Below are positions 19,883-29,775 of a stretch of 60,463 bases of DNA, in pieces. Position 1 is the first letter of the stretch. Each line of letters opens with the position of its first letter. This DNA is from a virus. The notes under the pieces were generated by a model. The model had not been told where the DNA came from. It made no database searches and saw only the letters and a list, made by a program, of their open reading frames with translations. The DNA lies in the IMG/VR virus record IMGVR_UViG_3300029787_000012, positions 30,185 to 90,647 of that record; one strand, given 5' to 3'. Position numbers and translations under genes: made by a program.

Positions 19883-20416
19883 TTATGATACGACTGTTAT
19901 ATCTAGATTACCAACCCATTTCACTGTAGAGCTGGATGTCACACTTGATACTTGGAATGTAAAATAAGGTGCTGAACCGATTTGAATCGCTGCTGGCACT
20001 ACGTTCCATGTTTCTTGACCTGGCGGATTGTTTCTTATGACTGTTTCATCAGTAACAGCTACAGTTGGAACTCCGCTAGAGTTTGTTGTAATGATAAGAT
20101 CAAATTTTGCTGCGTACACATAAGTGTTTGTGGTAGTCTCTTGTCCAAATACAGTTGCTTTTGCAAAAGAAACAGAATCATTTGCTAGTGGAGGAGTATT
20201 TGTTGTTATGGGTGTATTACCATCCAAAGATAATTGCATCGTATTATTAGATGCATCTGTCTGTCTCTTAAGAATAAAGATGTCTTTGTTTGCATCAGTG
20301 AAGTGAGCACTGACCATATGCATCGCAGAAATATTTTTCAGAGCTCTAGAAGTATTTAATACTTCAGTTGCAGCAACTGAGTATCCCCCTATTGATGAAA
20401 AATTCTTAATTGACAT
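19883..20416 (-). CDS. Conserved virion structural protein, 177 aa
   Basis: This small beta-rich protein (MSIKNFSSIGGYSVAATEVL, KDIFILKRQTDASNN, FTFQVSSVTSSSTVKW) has no catalytic motif. It is of the type found next to giant fibre genes in cyanomyoviruses. A T4-like late promoter motif lies 22 bases upstream of its start, inside the end of the preceding fibre gene, so it can be transcribed as a late gene independently of readthrough. It is likely a fibre collar, connector or decoration protein. The role is inferred only from composition, promoter and position between two giant fibres. Confidence 0.78.
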   Translation of the reverse strand: MSIKNFSSIGGYSVAATEVLNTSRALKNISAMHMVSAHFTDANKDIFILKRQTDASNNTMQLSLDGNTPITTNTPPLANDSVSFAKATVFGQETTTNTYVYAAKFDLIITTNSSGVPTVAVTDETVIRNNPPGQETWNVVPAAIQIGSAPYFTFQVSSVTSSSTVKWVGNLDITVVS

Positions 20417-20437
20417 GGTTTACGATTACCTATGGTT

Positions 20438-20445
20438 TATTTATA
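20438..20445 (-). promoter_or_regulatory. T4-like late promoter before 177-aa gene
   Basis: The minus strand reads TATAAATA, 22 bases before the start of the 177-residue structural gene, at the end of the 2426-residue fibre gene. Confidence 0.72.
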
Positions 20446-23400
20446 CCTTAACTTTTGTAGTTGTGAATCTACCAGTAAAGGATGTTGATGAACTAGCAGC
20501 ACTAGATTTTGCTAGTGAGATGTTAACGTTGCTACCAGCAACAGCAATAGTTGCATCTACAAGGTCATTATCTGATGTTACTGAGTTTGTAACTGTGGCG
20601 TGTGCAGTGGTTCCTGCTGCAGCACATATAGTTGTGACTTCTAACATGTGAACTTTACCATCGTTACTTTCAATGGTAATTAATGTCTTAGCACCCTTAT
20701 ATGATGTCTTATCAAATTGTGTTATCGCTGCGTTAGCAGTAAAGGATGTTAATTGTCCACCTTCTACTCTACAGTCATCTAGTTCGACAAAATCACCTGT
20801 AGAATCAAAGACAGTTAGATATGATGTTGTTCCACCATTCCAACCTCTGTTAATTTTCCATGCACACTCAGATCCATTTGCATCTAAAGATATGAATGCT
20901 TTAGAATCTAGTCTTGTAACAAAGTCTTGTTGAATTACATCAGTACGAGCAAATGGTGATTTAGTATTTGATAGAGTTGTAACTGGGAATGTTACATCAT
21001 TTGCGGGAGTAGCACCACCAAGTAGATCACCAGTTATTGTTATAACTTCTTGAGCTTCATAGAAATCACCACCAGTTGCAATGTTTATCTGATCTATATT
21101 TCCACTACCATTAGTTGTAACATTGAATGTTGCTCCTGTACCTTCAAACTGAGCTACTGATACCACACCACTATATGATTGAGATACACCATAAGCACCA
21201 GTGCTTGCTGTCTCAGTTCCAATAGCGGATATTGTACCTTGTGTAGGAACTCCTCTAAATCTTAATCCATTAGAAATTTCAAAATCTTTCTTTGATCTAA
21301 AGGATGCTATATTAGCACCAGAAAATGTAACTGAGAATGGGTCACCAGCTGAAGTTCCGTTAAAGATTGCTGTGCCAGGTACGTCAAATTGTTTTGCGTT
21401 CTTAAGAACAAATTTATCTTTATCAAGTGATAAACAATTAACACCAGCTGCATAGAACTCAAATGTGTCTTCATCAGAACTAGGTGATACCTCAGTTAAG
21501 ATGTAAGTATCTTGGTCAACGTCACGAACACCACCAAGAGAAACAAAGTCGTTTCCATTGAAACCTTCAAACTGTAACTGTGTAGAGTTAAATCTAATTG
21601 CACCAGCTAATCTATCTGAAGTGCCAGGTCTTTGGTTTGTTGTACCAGATGGAATTACAAATGCACCTGTACTGTTTACCCAAACACTCTTACCACCACC
21701 AGGTTTCAATACAAGACCTTGACCTTGTGTATCACTTACAGTAACTGTGTTTCCAGTTCCAGAACCTATGGTTGTAGGATTTAAAGTTATATTATCACCA
21801 ATGTAATAGTTGTAACCTCTTGTTGCTGCTGTTGGAGTTACCGATGTAATTGCACCTCCAGAAACGACAACTGTAAATGTTGCTCCAGTTCCAAGTCCAG
21901 ATGTTCCAGTAGATGTAACCGCATTGTAACTACCATCAGTATATCCAGATCCAGTTCCAGTAACAGTACATGCTACAAGTTCACCGAATGATGCAGTTCC
22001 ACCAATATCAGCGTTATTGATTGTAGATCTCTTTATCTCTAATGCAGTATCAACTTTCAAATTACCTTTGATATCGGTATCACCAGTAATAGAGTCTATA
22101 GTAAACTGTGCTGTAGTACCGTCATTAACTTCAAATTGTACGTCTGTACCACCTTTAAGGATAAGATTTCCAGTTCCTTTTGGAGTAATGGTAACAGGAA
22201 TATTTGCATCTATACCAGCAGCAGTTATCTCAGCAGCATTATTAATTTGTAATCCAGATTGTACTGTACCAATGGTTGTTGTCTCAGCAGTAGGATCAAC
22301 TTTAAAGTATGGATTTGCTGCACCAAGCACAGAATCGACTATTAAATTATTTGCAGTCTCAAGTACAGTGTCACTCATCTTGATTTTCTGCACTCCTGCA
22401 CCAGAGTAACTTAACTCATTAGCAGCAGATCTATAGAAACCACTTCCAGTATCCGCAGCTAGTTGAATAGCTGGGGCAGCAGCAGTTCCTGCTTGTATTT
22501 TTAATTTAGCATTATCAACAAAGTTATCTGTGCCATTAGCAACTAGGTTTCCTGTAAGTGTTGATATCCCATTAACACCAAGAGTTGTTCCTATACTTAC
22601 TGCTGCTTGAGCTGTGATGTCTCCTCTGGTTGCTATAGTACCAGTGGTTATTGCGTCATTAGATACTGTACTGGTATTTCCAGTAGAACCCATTGTTAAT
22701 ATACCAGAAGCTGATATATTATACTCTGCAGATTTAAGAGCACCAGATGAAGCAATTGTTGTAACTTCACTAGTATCAATAGTTGCAGCTGTCAGTGCAA
22801 AGTTAGATCCATTATCACCCAAACCAGCAAAGTTTGTGGTGTCAAATACAACTGTTTGACCTGTAAAGAATGCGTTACCACCATCTGATAATACAACAGA
22901 ACTTGCATATCCAACTTTAGTAACAGTGAATTGGAATCCTGATCCACCACCAGCTCCAACATCAGCATCATCACAACTAAGAACATTTCCTATGTTGTAA
23001 CCAGAACCTGATGATACGATATCAGTTAATGAACTAATGCTTGTATCATTAGAGTTAATAGTATATGTGAAGTTATTTGTGTTACCAATTAAAGATGGGC
23101 TAGCAACTCTAACAACGTCTCCTGCTTTCCAACCAGTTCCTTGTCCACCTGTTGAGAATGCAACAGCAGTAACTGCACCACTAGCACCAACAGTAACATC
23201 TATCTGACCACCATCACCATAAACTCCTGCAGTTCCAGTTGTAATTGCGATGAAAGAACTCTCAGACATAGATTGTCCATGTTGAGTACAAGTATAGAAA
23301 ACTGTATTTGTGCTTGGAGTTGCGTTTTGTTTGATTACAAAATCAACAAAAGATCCAGCAGTACCAGGTGAACCATAAGTTCTAACACCAAAGTTTACGG

Positions 23401-26400
23401 TATCTGCTAATGATGTTCCATCTAATGATAATGGATGGTTAGTATTAGTGGTGTCAGACATATCAAAACGATATGTGTTACCTCTAACCATGGTTAAATT
23501 AGGTGCTTCAACTGCACCAGATCCTGTGTCTATAAAATATCTGTATGTCTCAATAGGTGCTGTATCTAAAACTCCACTACCGCCTGATGTAAAGGTTACA
23601 GTCTCACCTTGTTGGAAAGGTCCGTTAGCAATTGTTGCTAGATCATAGTAAGCAAAGTTACTGCCAGAATCAACATATGAGACAGTTGCAGTAGCACCAG
23701 AGGTTCCACCAGTTGCTGTATTACCTACGTTTACAGTTCCTGTAAATCCACCCCCCGCTACGAACTCAAATAATCCACGGTTCGCAACAGTTACTGTGTA
23801 AGTTGCAGCAGGAGCATTTGCATATATGTCAATTTGTTGATATGAAGATTCAGTACCACCAGTACCAGCATTGCTGATAGTTCCTGTTAGTCCAGCTACA
23901 GTTAGGGTTGCAGTAGCACCAGTTCCATCTCCACCAGTTAGACTTACGTTTTGATAAGTTCCTACAGCATATCCAGAACCACCAGATAAAATATTACCAC
24001 CAAAAGGTAATACAGTAATACTTGCTTGTGCTCCAGATCCAGAACCACCATTGATTAGAACTGTTGGTGCTGATGTATATCCGTCACCTCCAGAAGTTAA
24101 AGTTAATCCTGATACTTGACCTAATTCTGTGTCTAAAATAGCAGATGCAATAGCAGTAGTTTGACTAGTTCCTACGAATGATACTAATGGAATCTCTGAG
24201 TATCCATAACCACCACCATTCAAAGTAAGACTAGCGACTTGGTAAGTCATGTTTGCAACTGACAATGTTGCTCCAGAACCAGTTGGATCGTTAGTATTTG
24301 CAGTGACAGTTAAAGTTGGTGTAGTAGTGTAGACTGCGTTTCCAGTTGTGGATACAGTTGCAACTTGAGATCCAAGATTAACAGTAAGAGATGCGTCTGT
24401 AATTCCTGCACCTGTTTCACTGATAGTAAGAGATGGTGCAGCACCAGTTACATATCCAGATCCCGCATTATTAATCGTGATTGCTGAAATTGCTCCTGCA
24501 GAAACCGTTGCAGTAGCAGTAGCAGTTATACCTTGAAAGTTGTGTAATTCATTTGGAGTTGCAGCAGCAGTCAATGATATTGGAGATCCACCAGAAGTTG
24601 CTGACAACTGGATAGTGTTGTTGACTGTATCTGCATTTACAACATAATAAGAAGTTCCATTACTCAATCCATTTAAGTCTGAGTTACCATTATTATCATA
24701 AGTTACTTGATCACCATTATTAACCCAACTTGATGTAAATGTGATTGTATTTCCAGATGTAGATATAGCAGAGTTCGCATCAAATGCATTTGTTGGAGGA
24801 GCAGATAATGTTAGGTTAGGTGAAGTATATCCTGAACCACCACTTGTAATTGCAATCTGAGCAACTCGTGCAGCTGTGCTAAGACTAACTAAAAAACTTA
24901 TACTACCACTTACAGGAGTTAAGTTTGCTGATATATCAGGAGTTTGCTGGTATAGTCCATTACCTCCACTGCTAACAGTGATGTCTCCAATAGAACCATT
25001 GGTTGCTAGGGTTGCAGTTGCTGTGGCAACTTGATCTGGGTTTGATAGTAAAGGTGCTTGATATTGTCCTGCATCGTATCCTGTACCTTCATTAGAAATG
25101 GTAAGTCCAGTTGTAAGGTTTAATGCCTTTTTGTTGATAGCAAAATTTTTGTTGGAGAAAATACCATAAGAGGAGAAACCCGCTTGTGTGTAAGAACCAA
25201 CAGTAAACGCACAAGAAGAGTTACCAGTACCGATGATAGATGCTAATCTATTAGAAGCAAAGTAAATATTTTCTGGAGCAATAACCTGACCATTCAAAGT
25301 TATGTCTTCATCTCCAGCAGGGTCGAGGATTATCTTACCTGATGTGGATGTAACACTGTTACCCGCTAGTCGTAAGTTACCTGTTTCAACGTATGCAGGA
25401 TATATGTTTGTAGTACCAGTTGAGTCACTTAAAGTAATATTGGCAGCTGACTGAGCTGAAGATGTTGCAGCAAACTGTACGTTACCAGTAGAGGCATCAA
25501 CTGTAAGTGCATCACCAACTCTAAAGTCACCTTCGTGGTCTGTAGATGAATATAATACTTTACCACTATTAAGTTCTTCTACTTCATTTGCTTGAATAGC
25601 AAGTGAGGGGTCATTGGTATAGTCAGCACCAGAACCAACATAACCAAAGTTATGTCCAGAAAGAATAAGTTTTACACCAGCACCGTCTGCCTGTACACCT
25701 TTAGTACCGTATACACATGCAGATGCAGCTGAACGTAATTCAGCACCAAACTGAGCATAGTCAGCAGTTGTTACGACAGTAGCAGAATCACCACCGCTTG
25801 ATCTGATATCTGAAGTTCCACCAGAACTGTCAGTGAATGTTGTAGTTGCATCATTACCACCACCATGTAGTAATAATACAGTAAAGAGGTCTGATGAGAA
25901 CTCTCCAGTTGTAGGTGTAAAGTTACCAGAGTATGAACCTTGTGCTTTCTTAATTCTTATTTCATCAATATTTCCTGCAAATGCTTCTGTAGGAGATGAT
26001 GTGTCATAGTTAGAACCGACGACTACAGGTTTTGATGAACCATAGTCATTAGTGTCAGTGTAACTAGAACCTAATTCTGTTCCATCTAAGAATAGTCTTG
26101 TTGTTCCAGCACTTCTAGAAACAGCAACATGATACCAAGTATTGATTGCAAGAGTTCCACCAGAAATTTGAGATGAGTTACCTACTGCATAATGTAATGT
26201 AGTTCCATTCATATACACAGTGGGTGCTGTGTCCGTCGCAGAGGCGTTTCTTAGGTCAAAGATACGTTGTATACCAGAAACACTAGTAGGGCGTATAAAC
26301 GCTTCTAGAGTCCAGTTAGCAGTACCAAATCCAAAGTCACCATCAGCAGGAACTTGTAAGTTATCCTGAGTACCGTCAAATAGTATTGATCCACCACTGA

Positions 26401-27721
26401 ACTTACTCTGTGCAGTGTCAATTTGTGTATCACCAAATCTACTTAATATCTTTGCTGGTTTTGTTGTAGTTACAAATTCACCAGTTCCTTTACCATTGAT
26501 ATAGATGTAAGTTCCATCATTAGATGCAACAACACCACGACCAACTGCCTTCTTATAAGTTACATTACTAGAAGATATAGTACCAGAACCTGATGTAAAG
26601 GTTACGGTATTATTATCTACTTTAGTTACTTGGTAGAATCCATCTGTAGCACCACCACTAATAAAGTCTGCGTAGATATAATCATTAGATACTAGACCAT
26701 GTGCTGTTCTTGTTAAAGTAACAGTGGTTCCAGATCTTGTATATGTTCCTGACTGGAATCCATCTTCCAACTGGTATGCAACTTCACTTGTGTTGAATGT
26801 ACCAGCAGTACCACCTAATTTTAATCTTGTTTGTCCTGTGCCATATTTACCTGTAGCACCTTGAATACCTTGTACACCAATAGATGCAAAATAGTTGAAG
26901 CAATTTAACCACTCGACTCTAATACCATTAGTTGCAATTAAACCAATATTACCAGGTGTAATAAATGTACATTCGTTGAATAGTACAGAAGCATGTTGTG
27001 AGGATGAAGATATGTTGGCACCATCAAGCTTAGCACCACGTCCTGCATCTCCTTGTGCAAATCCATAAGGATCTGAACCAGATACTACACTACCTTTAGT
27101 TGTTACTGTAACTCTCTCAACATAAGGACTTGTAGTTGAATCTACTGATGTTCCTAATACAAAACCGTACCCAGTATCACCACTACTATCATATAAAAAA
27201 TCTTTAATTGTCAAATCAGATACTTGACAATCACCATTTAGAACTATTGCGTTATTGCTCTGCGTTGCATTCGTTGGTTTTATCTTTGTCGCACGTAAGT
27301 TTGTACCACGTACTGTAACACCATCAGGAATTGTTAGTGGAAATACTTCTTGGAATTCACCTGGTGCAATCATGATGCAGTCACCAGATGTTGCTTTGGT
27401 AAGTGCCTTTGTTATTGTAAGGAATGGAGTGTCTGGATGTTTACCATTAGCACTACCATGACCTAGCAAATCATTATCTGATCCTACTGATGCGACATAA
27501 TAAGTATTACCCTGACCATTCGTGATGTCAGCATTAAGCATCGCAGTGGTGATTTCACCAGTTGCAGGTTCAGCGTTTGCTACCTCGACTATATTAGAGC
27601 CGTCTCTGACGTAGATCTTTTTATCAGCGGTGTTTACCGCAACTTCACCATCAAGGAGTGTGGAAGTCGTCGGAGCCGCTGCTGCTGTGCTCGATCTCTT
27701 TAGCTTGATTCTCGTTGCCAT
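20441..27721 (-). CDS. Giant modular tail fibre with beta-helix, LamG and cupredoxin-like domains, 2426 aa
   Basis: Residues 1-55 (MATRIKLKRSSTAAAAPTTS, GEVAVNTADKKIYVRDG) resemble the Mtd N-terminal attachment domain. Residues about 75-300 are a right-handed beta-helix (YYVASVGSDND, GVTVRGTNLRATKI). About 310-370 is an HG...DFISGGATDG module. About 440-610 is a LamG-like jelly roll (FDGTQDNLQV, WTLEAFIRP, TWYHVAVSRS, IDEIRIKKA). From about 850 to 1400 there is a long array of GSGY beta repeats. About 1410-1505 is a cupredoxin-like domain with a full type-1 copper ligand set (NHPLSL plus FYTCTQHGQSM). Further GSGY repeats and a conserved C-terminal domain follow. The polysaccharide-binding look of LamG and the beta-helix suggests host-surface contact. 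It overlaps the preceding coiled-coil gene by 71 bases. Confidence 0.87.
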   Translation of the reverse strand: MATRIKLKRSSTAAAAPTTSTLLDGEVAVNTADKKIYVRDGSNIVEVANAEPATGEITTAMLNADITNGQGNTYYVASVGSDNDLLGHGSANGKHPDTPFLTITKALTKATSGDCIMIAPGEFQEVFPLTIPDGVTVRGTNLRATKIKPTNATQSNNAIVLNGDCQVSDLTIKDFLYDSSGDTGYGFVLGTSVDSTTSPYVERVTVTTKGSVVSGSDPYGFAQGDAGRGAKLDGANISSSSQHASVLFNECTFITPGNIGLIATNGIRVEWLNCFNYFASIGVQGIQGATGKYGTGQTRLKLGGTAGTFNTSEVAYQLEDGFQSGTYTRSGTTVTLTRTAHGLVSNDYIYADFISGGATDGFYQVTKVDNNTVTFTSGSGTISSSNVTYKKAVGRGVVASNDGTYIYINGKGTGEFVTTTKPAKILSRFGDTQIDTAQSKFSGGSILFDGTQDNLQVPADGDFGFGTANWTLEAFIRPTSVSGIQRIFDLRNASATDTAPTVYMNGTTLHYAVGNSSQISGGTLAINTWYHVAVSRSAGTTRLFLDGTELGSSYTDTNDYGSSKPVVVGSNYDTSSPTEAFAGNIDEIRIKKAQGSYSGNFTPTTGEFSSDLFTVLLLHGGGNDATTTFTDSSGGTSDIRSSGGDSATVVTTADYAQFGAELRSAASACVYGTKGVQADGAGVKLILSGHNFGYVGSGADYTNDPSLAIQANEVEELNSGKVLYSSTDHEGDFRVGDALTVDASTGNVQFAATSSAQSAANITLSDSTGTTNIYPAYVETGNLRLAGNSVTSTSGKIILDPAGDEDITLNGQVIAPENIYFASNRLASIIGTGNSSCAFTVGSYTQAGFSSYGIFSNKNFAINKKALNLTTGLTISNEGTGYDAGQYQAPLLSNPDQVATATATLATNGSIGDITVSSGGNGLYQQTPDISANLTPVSGSISFLVSLSTAARVAQIAITSGGSGYTSPNLTLSAPPTNAFDANSAISTSGNTITFTSSWVNNGDQVTYDNNGNSDLNGLSNGTSYYVVNADTVNNTIQLSATSGGSPISLTAAATPNELHNFQGITATATATVSAGAISAITINNAGSGYVTGAAPSLTISETGAGITDASLTVNLGSQVATVSTTGNAVYTTTPTLTVTANTNDPTGSGATLSVANMTYQVASLTLNGGGYGYSEIPLVSFVGTSQTTAIASAILDTELGQVSGLTLTSGGDGYTSAPTVLINGGSGSGAQASITVLPFGGNILSGGSGYAVGTYQNVSLTGGDGTGATATLTVAGLTGTISNAGTGGTESSYQQIDIYANAPAATYTVTVANRGLFEFVAGGGFTGTVNVGNTATGGTSGATATVSYVDSGSNFAYYDLATIANGPFQQGETVTFTSGGSGVLDTAPIETYRYFIDTGSGAVEAPNLTMVRGNTYRFDMSDTTNTNHPLSLDGTSLADTVNFGVRTYGSPGTAGSFVDFVIKQNATPSTNTVFYTCTQHGQSMSESSFIAITTGTAGVYGDGGQIDVTVGASGAVTAVAFSTGGQGTGWKAGDVVRVASPSLIGNTNNFTYTINSNDTSISSLTDIVSSGSGYNIGNVLSCDDADVGAGGGSGFQFTVTKVGYASSVVLSDGGNAFFTGQTVVFDTTNFAGLGDNGSNFALTAATIDTSEVTTIASSGALKSAEYNISASGILTMGSTGNTSTVSNDAITTGTIATRGDITAQAAVSIGTTLGVNGISTLTGNLVANGTDNFVDNAKLKIQAGTAAAPAIQLAADTGSGFYRSAANELSYSGAGVQKIKMSDTVLETANNLIVDSVLGAANPYFKVDPTAETTTIGTVQSGLQINNAAEITAAGIDANIPVTITPKGTGNLILKGGTDVQFEVNDGTTAQFTIDSITGDTDIKGNLKVDTALEIKRSTINNADIGGTASFGELVACTVTGTGSGYTDGSYNAVTSTGTSGLGTGATFTVVVSGGAITSVTPTAATRGYNYYIGDNITLNPTTIGSGTGNTVTVSDTQGQGLVLKPGGGKSVWVNSTGAFVIPSGTTNQRPGTSDRLAGAIRFNSTQLQFEGFNGNDFVSLGGVRDVDQDTYILTEVSPSSDEDTFEFYAAGVNCLSLDKDKFVLKNAKQFDVPGTAIFNGTSAGDPFSVTFSGANIASFRSKKDFEISNGLRFRGVPTQGTISAIGTETASTGAYGVSQSYSGVVSVAQFEGTGATFNVTTNGSGNIDQINIATGGDFYEAQEVITITGDLLGGATPANDVTFPVTTLSNTKSPFARTDVIQQDFVTRLDSKAFISLDANGSECAWKINRGWNGGTTSYLTVFDSTGDFVELDDCRVEGGQLTSFTANAAITQFDKTSYKGAKTLITIESNDGKVHMLEVTTICAAAGTTAHATVTNSVTSDNDLVDATIAVAGSNVNISLAKSSAASSSTSFTGRFTTTKVKV

Positions 27722-27872
27722 CTAAAGCATTCTCATTAGAATTTTGTTCGGTTATAGTATTTAACTGAGTTTGCAAATCAGCGATTTGTGCCTCCAGCAT
27801 CACATTTGTTAAAGTCAGTTCAGAAATTTTCTTTTGTAATGTGTTAATAACAATTTGTACGTTCATGTTCAT
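27651..27872 (-). CDS. Coiled-coil protein, 73 aa
   Basis: The frame is open to 27911, but the ATG at 27872 is preferred because it lies five bases beyond the stop of the 558-residue gene; a second ATG follows two codons later. Residues 5-45 form a clear coiled coil (IVINTLQKKISELTLTNVML, then AQIADLQTQLNTI), followed by an Asn/Glu/Ser-rich disordered tail. The tail overlaps the first 71 bases of the giant 2426-residue fibre in another frame. It is possibly a trimeric bundle or connector protein; the function is unknown. Confidence 0.68.
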   Translation of the reverse strand: MNMNVQIVINTLQKKISELTLTNVMLEAQIADLQTQLNTITEQNSNENALDGNENQAKEIEHSSSGSDDFHTP

Positions 27873-27877
27873 GTAGT

Positions 27878-29554
27878 TCAGAAAGTTCCACCATCGAGGG
27901 TATTTGTCCATACAGGAACGCCACCAGAAGTGACTGTTAGTACCTGATAGGAAGTTGTGGCATCGTCACCTGTGCCAGGTGATGCCATGTTAGCAGCTGA
28001 GGTTACTTGTAATGCTCCAGTATTGTTACCGTAAGGTATACCATTTGCAACAAATTGACTTACACCAGTACCACCGTACTGTACTTCTAAGTCTGTATCT
28101 AATTCTAGGTCTCCTAGTACAACTGTACCACGATTACCTGTTACACCAAATACAGTTCCTGTATCCGTTGCATCTTCAATAAATGTCCATGCACCGTTTC
28201 CATCAGCACCACCTGTACGGTCATAACCGAAGAAACCAAATTTAGCAGCTGCACCAGTGTAGTAGTGTACTTTAACACCACGGTCTAATGCATCATTACT
28301 AGATCTAGTAACGGTTAATGTAGTACCAGATGCAATGATAGCATTGGTTGCTTGAGACAATGTAAGAGTCTTAGTTCCAGTATTGATACTAGAAATTGTT
28401 GTTGAACTAGGTATTCCAGATGCAGCAGTGATTGCGTCTCCTGCAGCAATTCCAGTTACTTTATCAACCACAATTGTAGTTGCTCCTGAGGCAGTAGAGC
28501 CTTGAGAGGTCAATACAGATGTTGGGTCTCCCAACTCAATAGTAGGATCATTAACAGACATTGAAGCACTATTAACAGTTGTTGTAGTACCATCAATTTG
28601 TAAGTCACCTTTAATAATAACTAAACCTTCAGCGTCACCACCAGCTGGAAACGGGTCAAGAATCATCTCAGTACCAGAGGTAGTAGAGATAACATTGCCA
28701 TCCATCTTCAGACTGTCGATTGTGAACTGTCCTGTTTGCGATATATCAGCGTTTATACTTGTTGTTCCGTTGAAGGTAACGCCATTCGCAAAAACCGTAG
28801 TGGAGTTAACAGTCAGATTATCGCCAGAGGCATCTCCTACTGTAGCATCCCCTTCAACGAGGAGAGACCCTACAGAGGCTTTACCAGCGATACCCGCTCC
28901 ACCAGCGACTTGGAAGGCACCAGTTGTACTTGAAGTAGATGCAGTTACATCAGAAACTTTAATGGCAACGCCATTATCGTATTCCCAATCAGCACCATCT
29001 ACTCTTACTTTATCAAGAGTTGTTTCATCATATCGGATTCCACCGTCTTTATTAGTACCGAAGTACAGACGCATATCATCCTGTATACGTAAATCAGGAG
29101 AACCAGCAGCTCTCTTGATATCTAATGCTGCATCTCCATCTGTAAAGACGAGTTCTACATCACCAGTTGTTCCGAATTCTAATTCTTGCCCGTCTTCGAT
29201 GACGAGTTTACCCGTACCATTGGCACGGAAAATTAAATCTGCATCAGTGGTTGATGTTGTAATGACATTTGCATTAAGAGTAATGTCGTCAACATTCCAT
29301 TGATCTATTTTTGAGTTACTATCTACTAAGACAGATGAACTCGCTGTAAGTGTACCATGGACATGATCTAACATATCCATAAAATATCTACCACCTACAA
29401 CCTGAGCAGCACCGTTATTGTCTCCGACAAATACACGGTCTCCTGCGTTTGCTTGTGTACCGTTAGCACCTGTTGTTACTGCTAGTTCACCGAACGTAAT
29501 AGTACCTGGTGCAACTGATCCAGTACTCCTTTTAATTAGGATATTTGATGCCAT
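27878..29554 (-). CDS. Fibre-like structural protein, 558 aa
   Basis: It begins with the short beta attachment segment shared by marine phage fibres (MASNILIKRSTGSVAPGTIT FGELAVTT). Residues 70-300 hold hexapeptide-like and beta-repeat blocks (NADITL-type NANVITTS, DADLIFRANGTGKLVIEDGQ, DVELVFTDGDAALDIKR). Later come INADISQ, SVNDPTIELGD and a segment with DRGVKVHYYTG and AKFGFFGYDRTG. Such repeats build elongated fibre shafts. The start overlaps the stop of the 73-residue gene as TAATG. It lies between small structural genes and the coiled-coil gene. A virion fibre or whisker-like role is inferred. Confidence 0.8.
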   Translation of the reverse strand: MASNILIKRSTGSVAPGTITFGELAVTTGANGTQANAGDRVFVGDNNGAAQVVGGRYFMDMLDHVHGTLTASSSVLVDSNSKIDQWNVDDITLNANVITTSTTDADLIFRANGTGKLVIEDGQELEFGTTGDVELVFTDGDAALDIKRAAGSPDLRIQDDMRLYFGTNKDGGIRYDETTLDKVRVDGADWEYDNGVAIKVSDVTASTSSTTGAFQVAGGAGIAGKASVGSLLVEGDATVGDASGDNLTVNSTTVFANGVTFNGTTSINADISQTGQFTIDSLKMDGNVISTTSGTEMILDPFPAGGDAEGLVIIKGDLQIDGTTTTVNSASMSVNDPTIELGDPTSVLTSQGSTASGATTIVVDKVTGIAAGDAITAASGIPSSTTISSINTGTKTLTLSQATNAIIASGTTLTVTRSSNDALDRGVKVHYYTGAAAKFGFFGYDRTGGADGNGAWTFIEDATDTGTVFGVTGNRGTVVLGDLELDTDLEVQYGGTGVSQFVANGIPYGNNTGALQVTSAANMASPGTGDDATTSYQVLTVTSGGVPVWTNTLDGGTF

Positions 29555-29775
29555 TAGAAGCTACCTCCATTGATTGTCACGTTACTTAAGACATTTGTTG
29601 CTACAAATTTTGTTTGTGCTTGATCGTAGACAAGCATTGATCCGTTTGCTAATCCACCTTGAGATGTGTCTGTCAAATCTACATCAGACAGTCCACCAAG
29701 TGAACCACCACCGCCACCAGCAGCGACACGTGTTACCTTTGGAATTGATTGATCACCAAATCTTAGTCTTGCCAT
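29554..29775 (-). CDS. Small conserved structural protein, 73 aa
   Basis: The opening MARLRFGDQSIPKVTRV followed by a glycine linker (AAGGGGGSLGGLSDVDLTD) and a C-terminal beta segment (NGSMLVYDQAQTKFVATNVL) is a form I associate with small proteins in cyanomyovirus tail operons. The pattern LSDVDLT...NGSMLVYD resembles the short repeat found in many phage fibre N-termini. It is coupled at both ends by TAATG overlaps with the 112-residue and 558-residue genes. It probably links to the fibre protein encoded next; the role is inferred. Confidence 0.78.
   Translation of the reverse strand: MARLRFGDQSIPKVTRVAAGGGGGSLGGLSDVDLTDTSQGGLANGSMLVYDQAQTKFVATNVLSNVTINGGSF

Noticed and set aside
22017-22409. 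130-codon plus-strand frame within the 2426-residue fibre
   Set aside because: It is antisense to the fibre gene and its composition mirrors the repeats of that gene.
28695-29303. 202-codon open frame on the plus strand
   Set aside because: It lies fully opposite the 558-residue fibre-like gene and has repetitive Ser/Pro/Val composition typical of a shadow frame.
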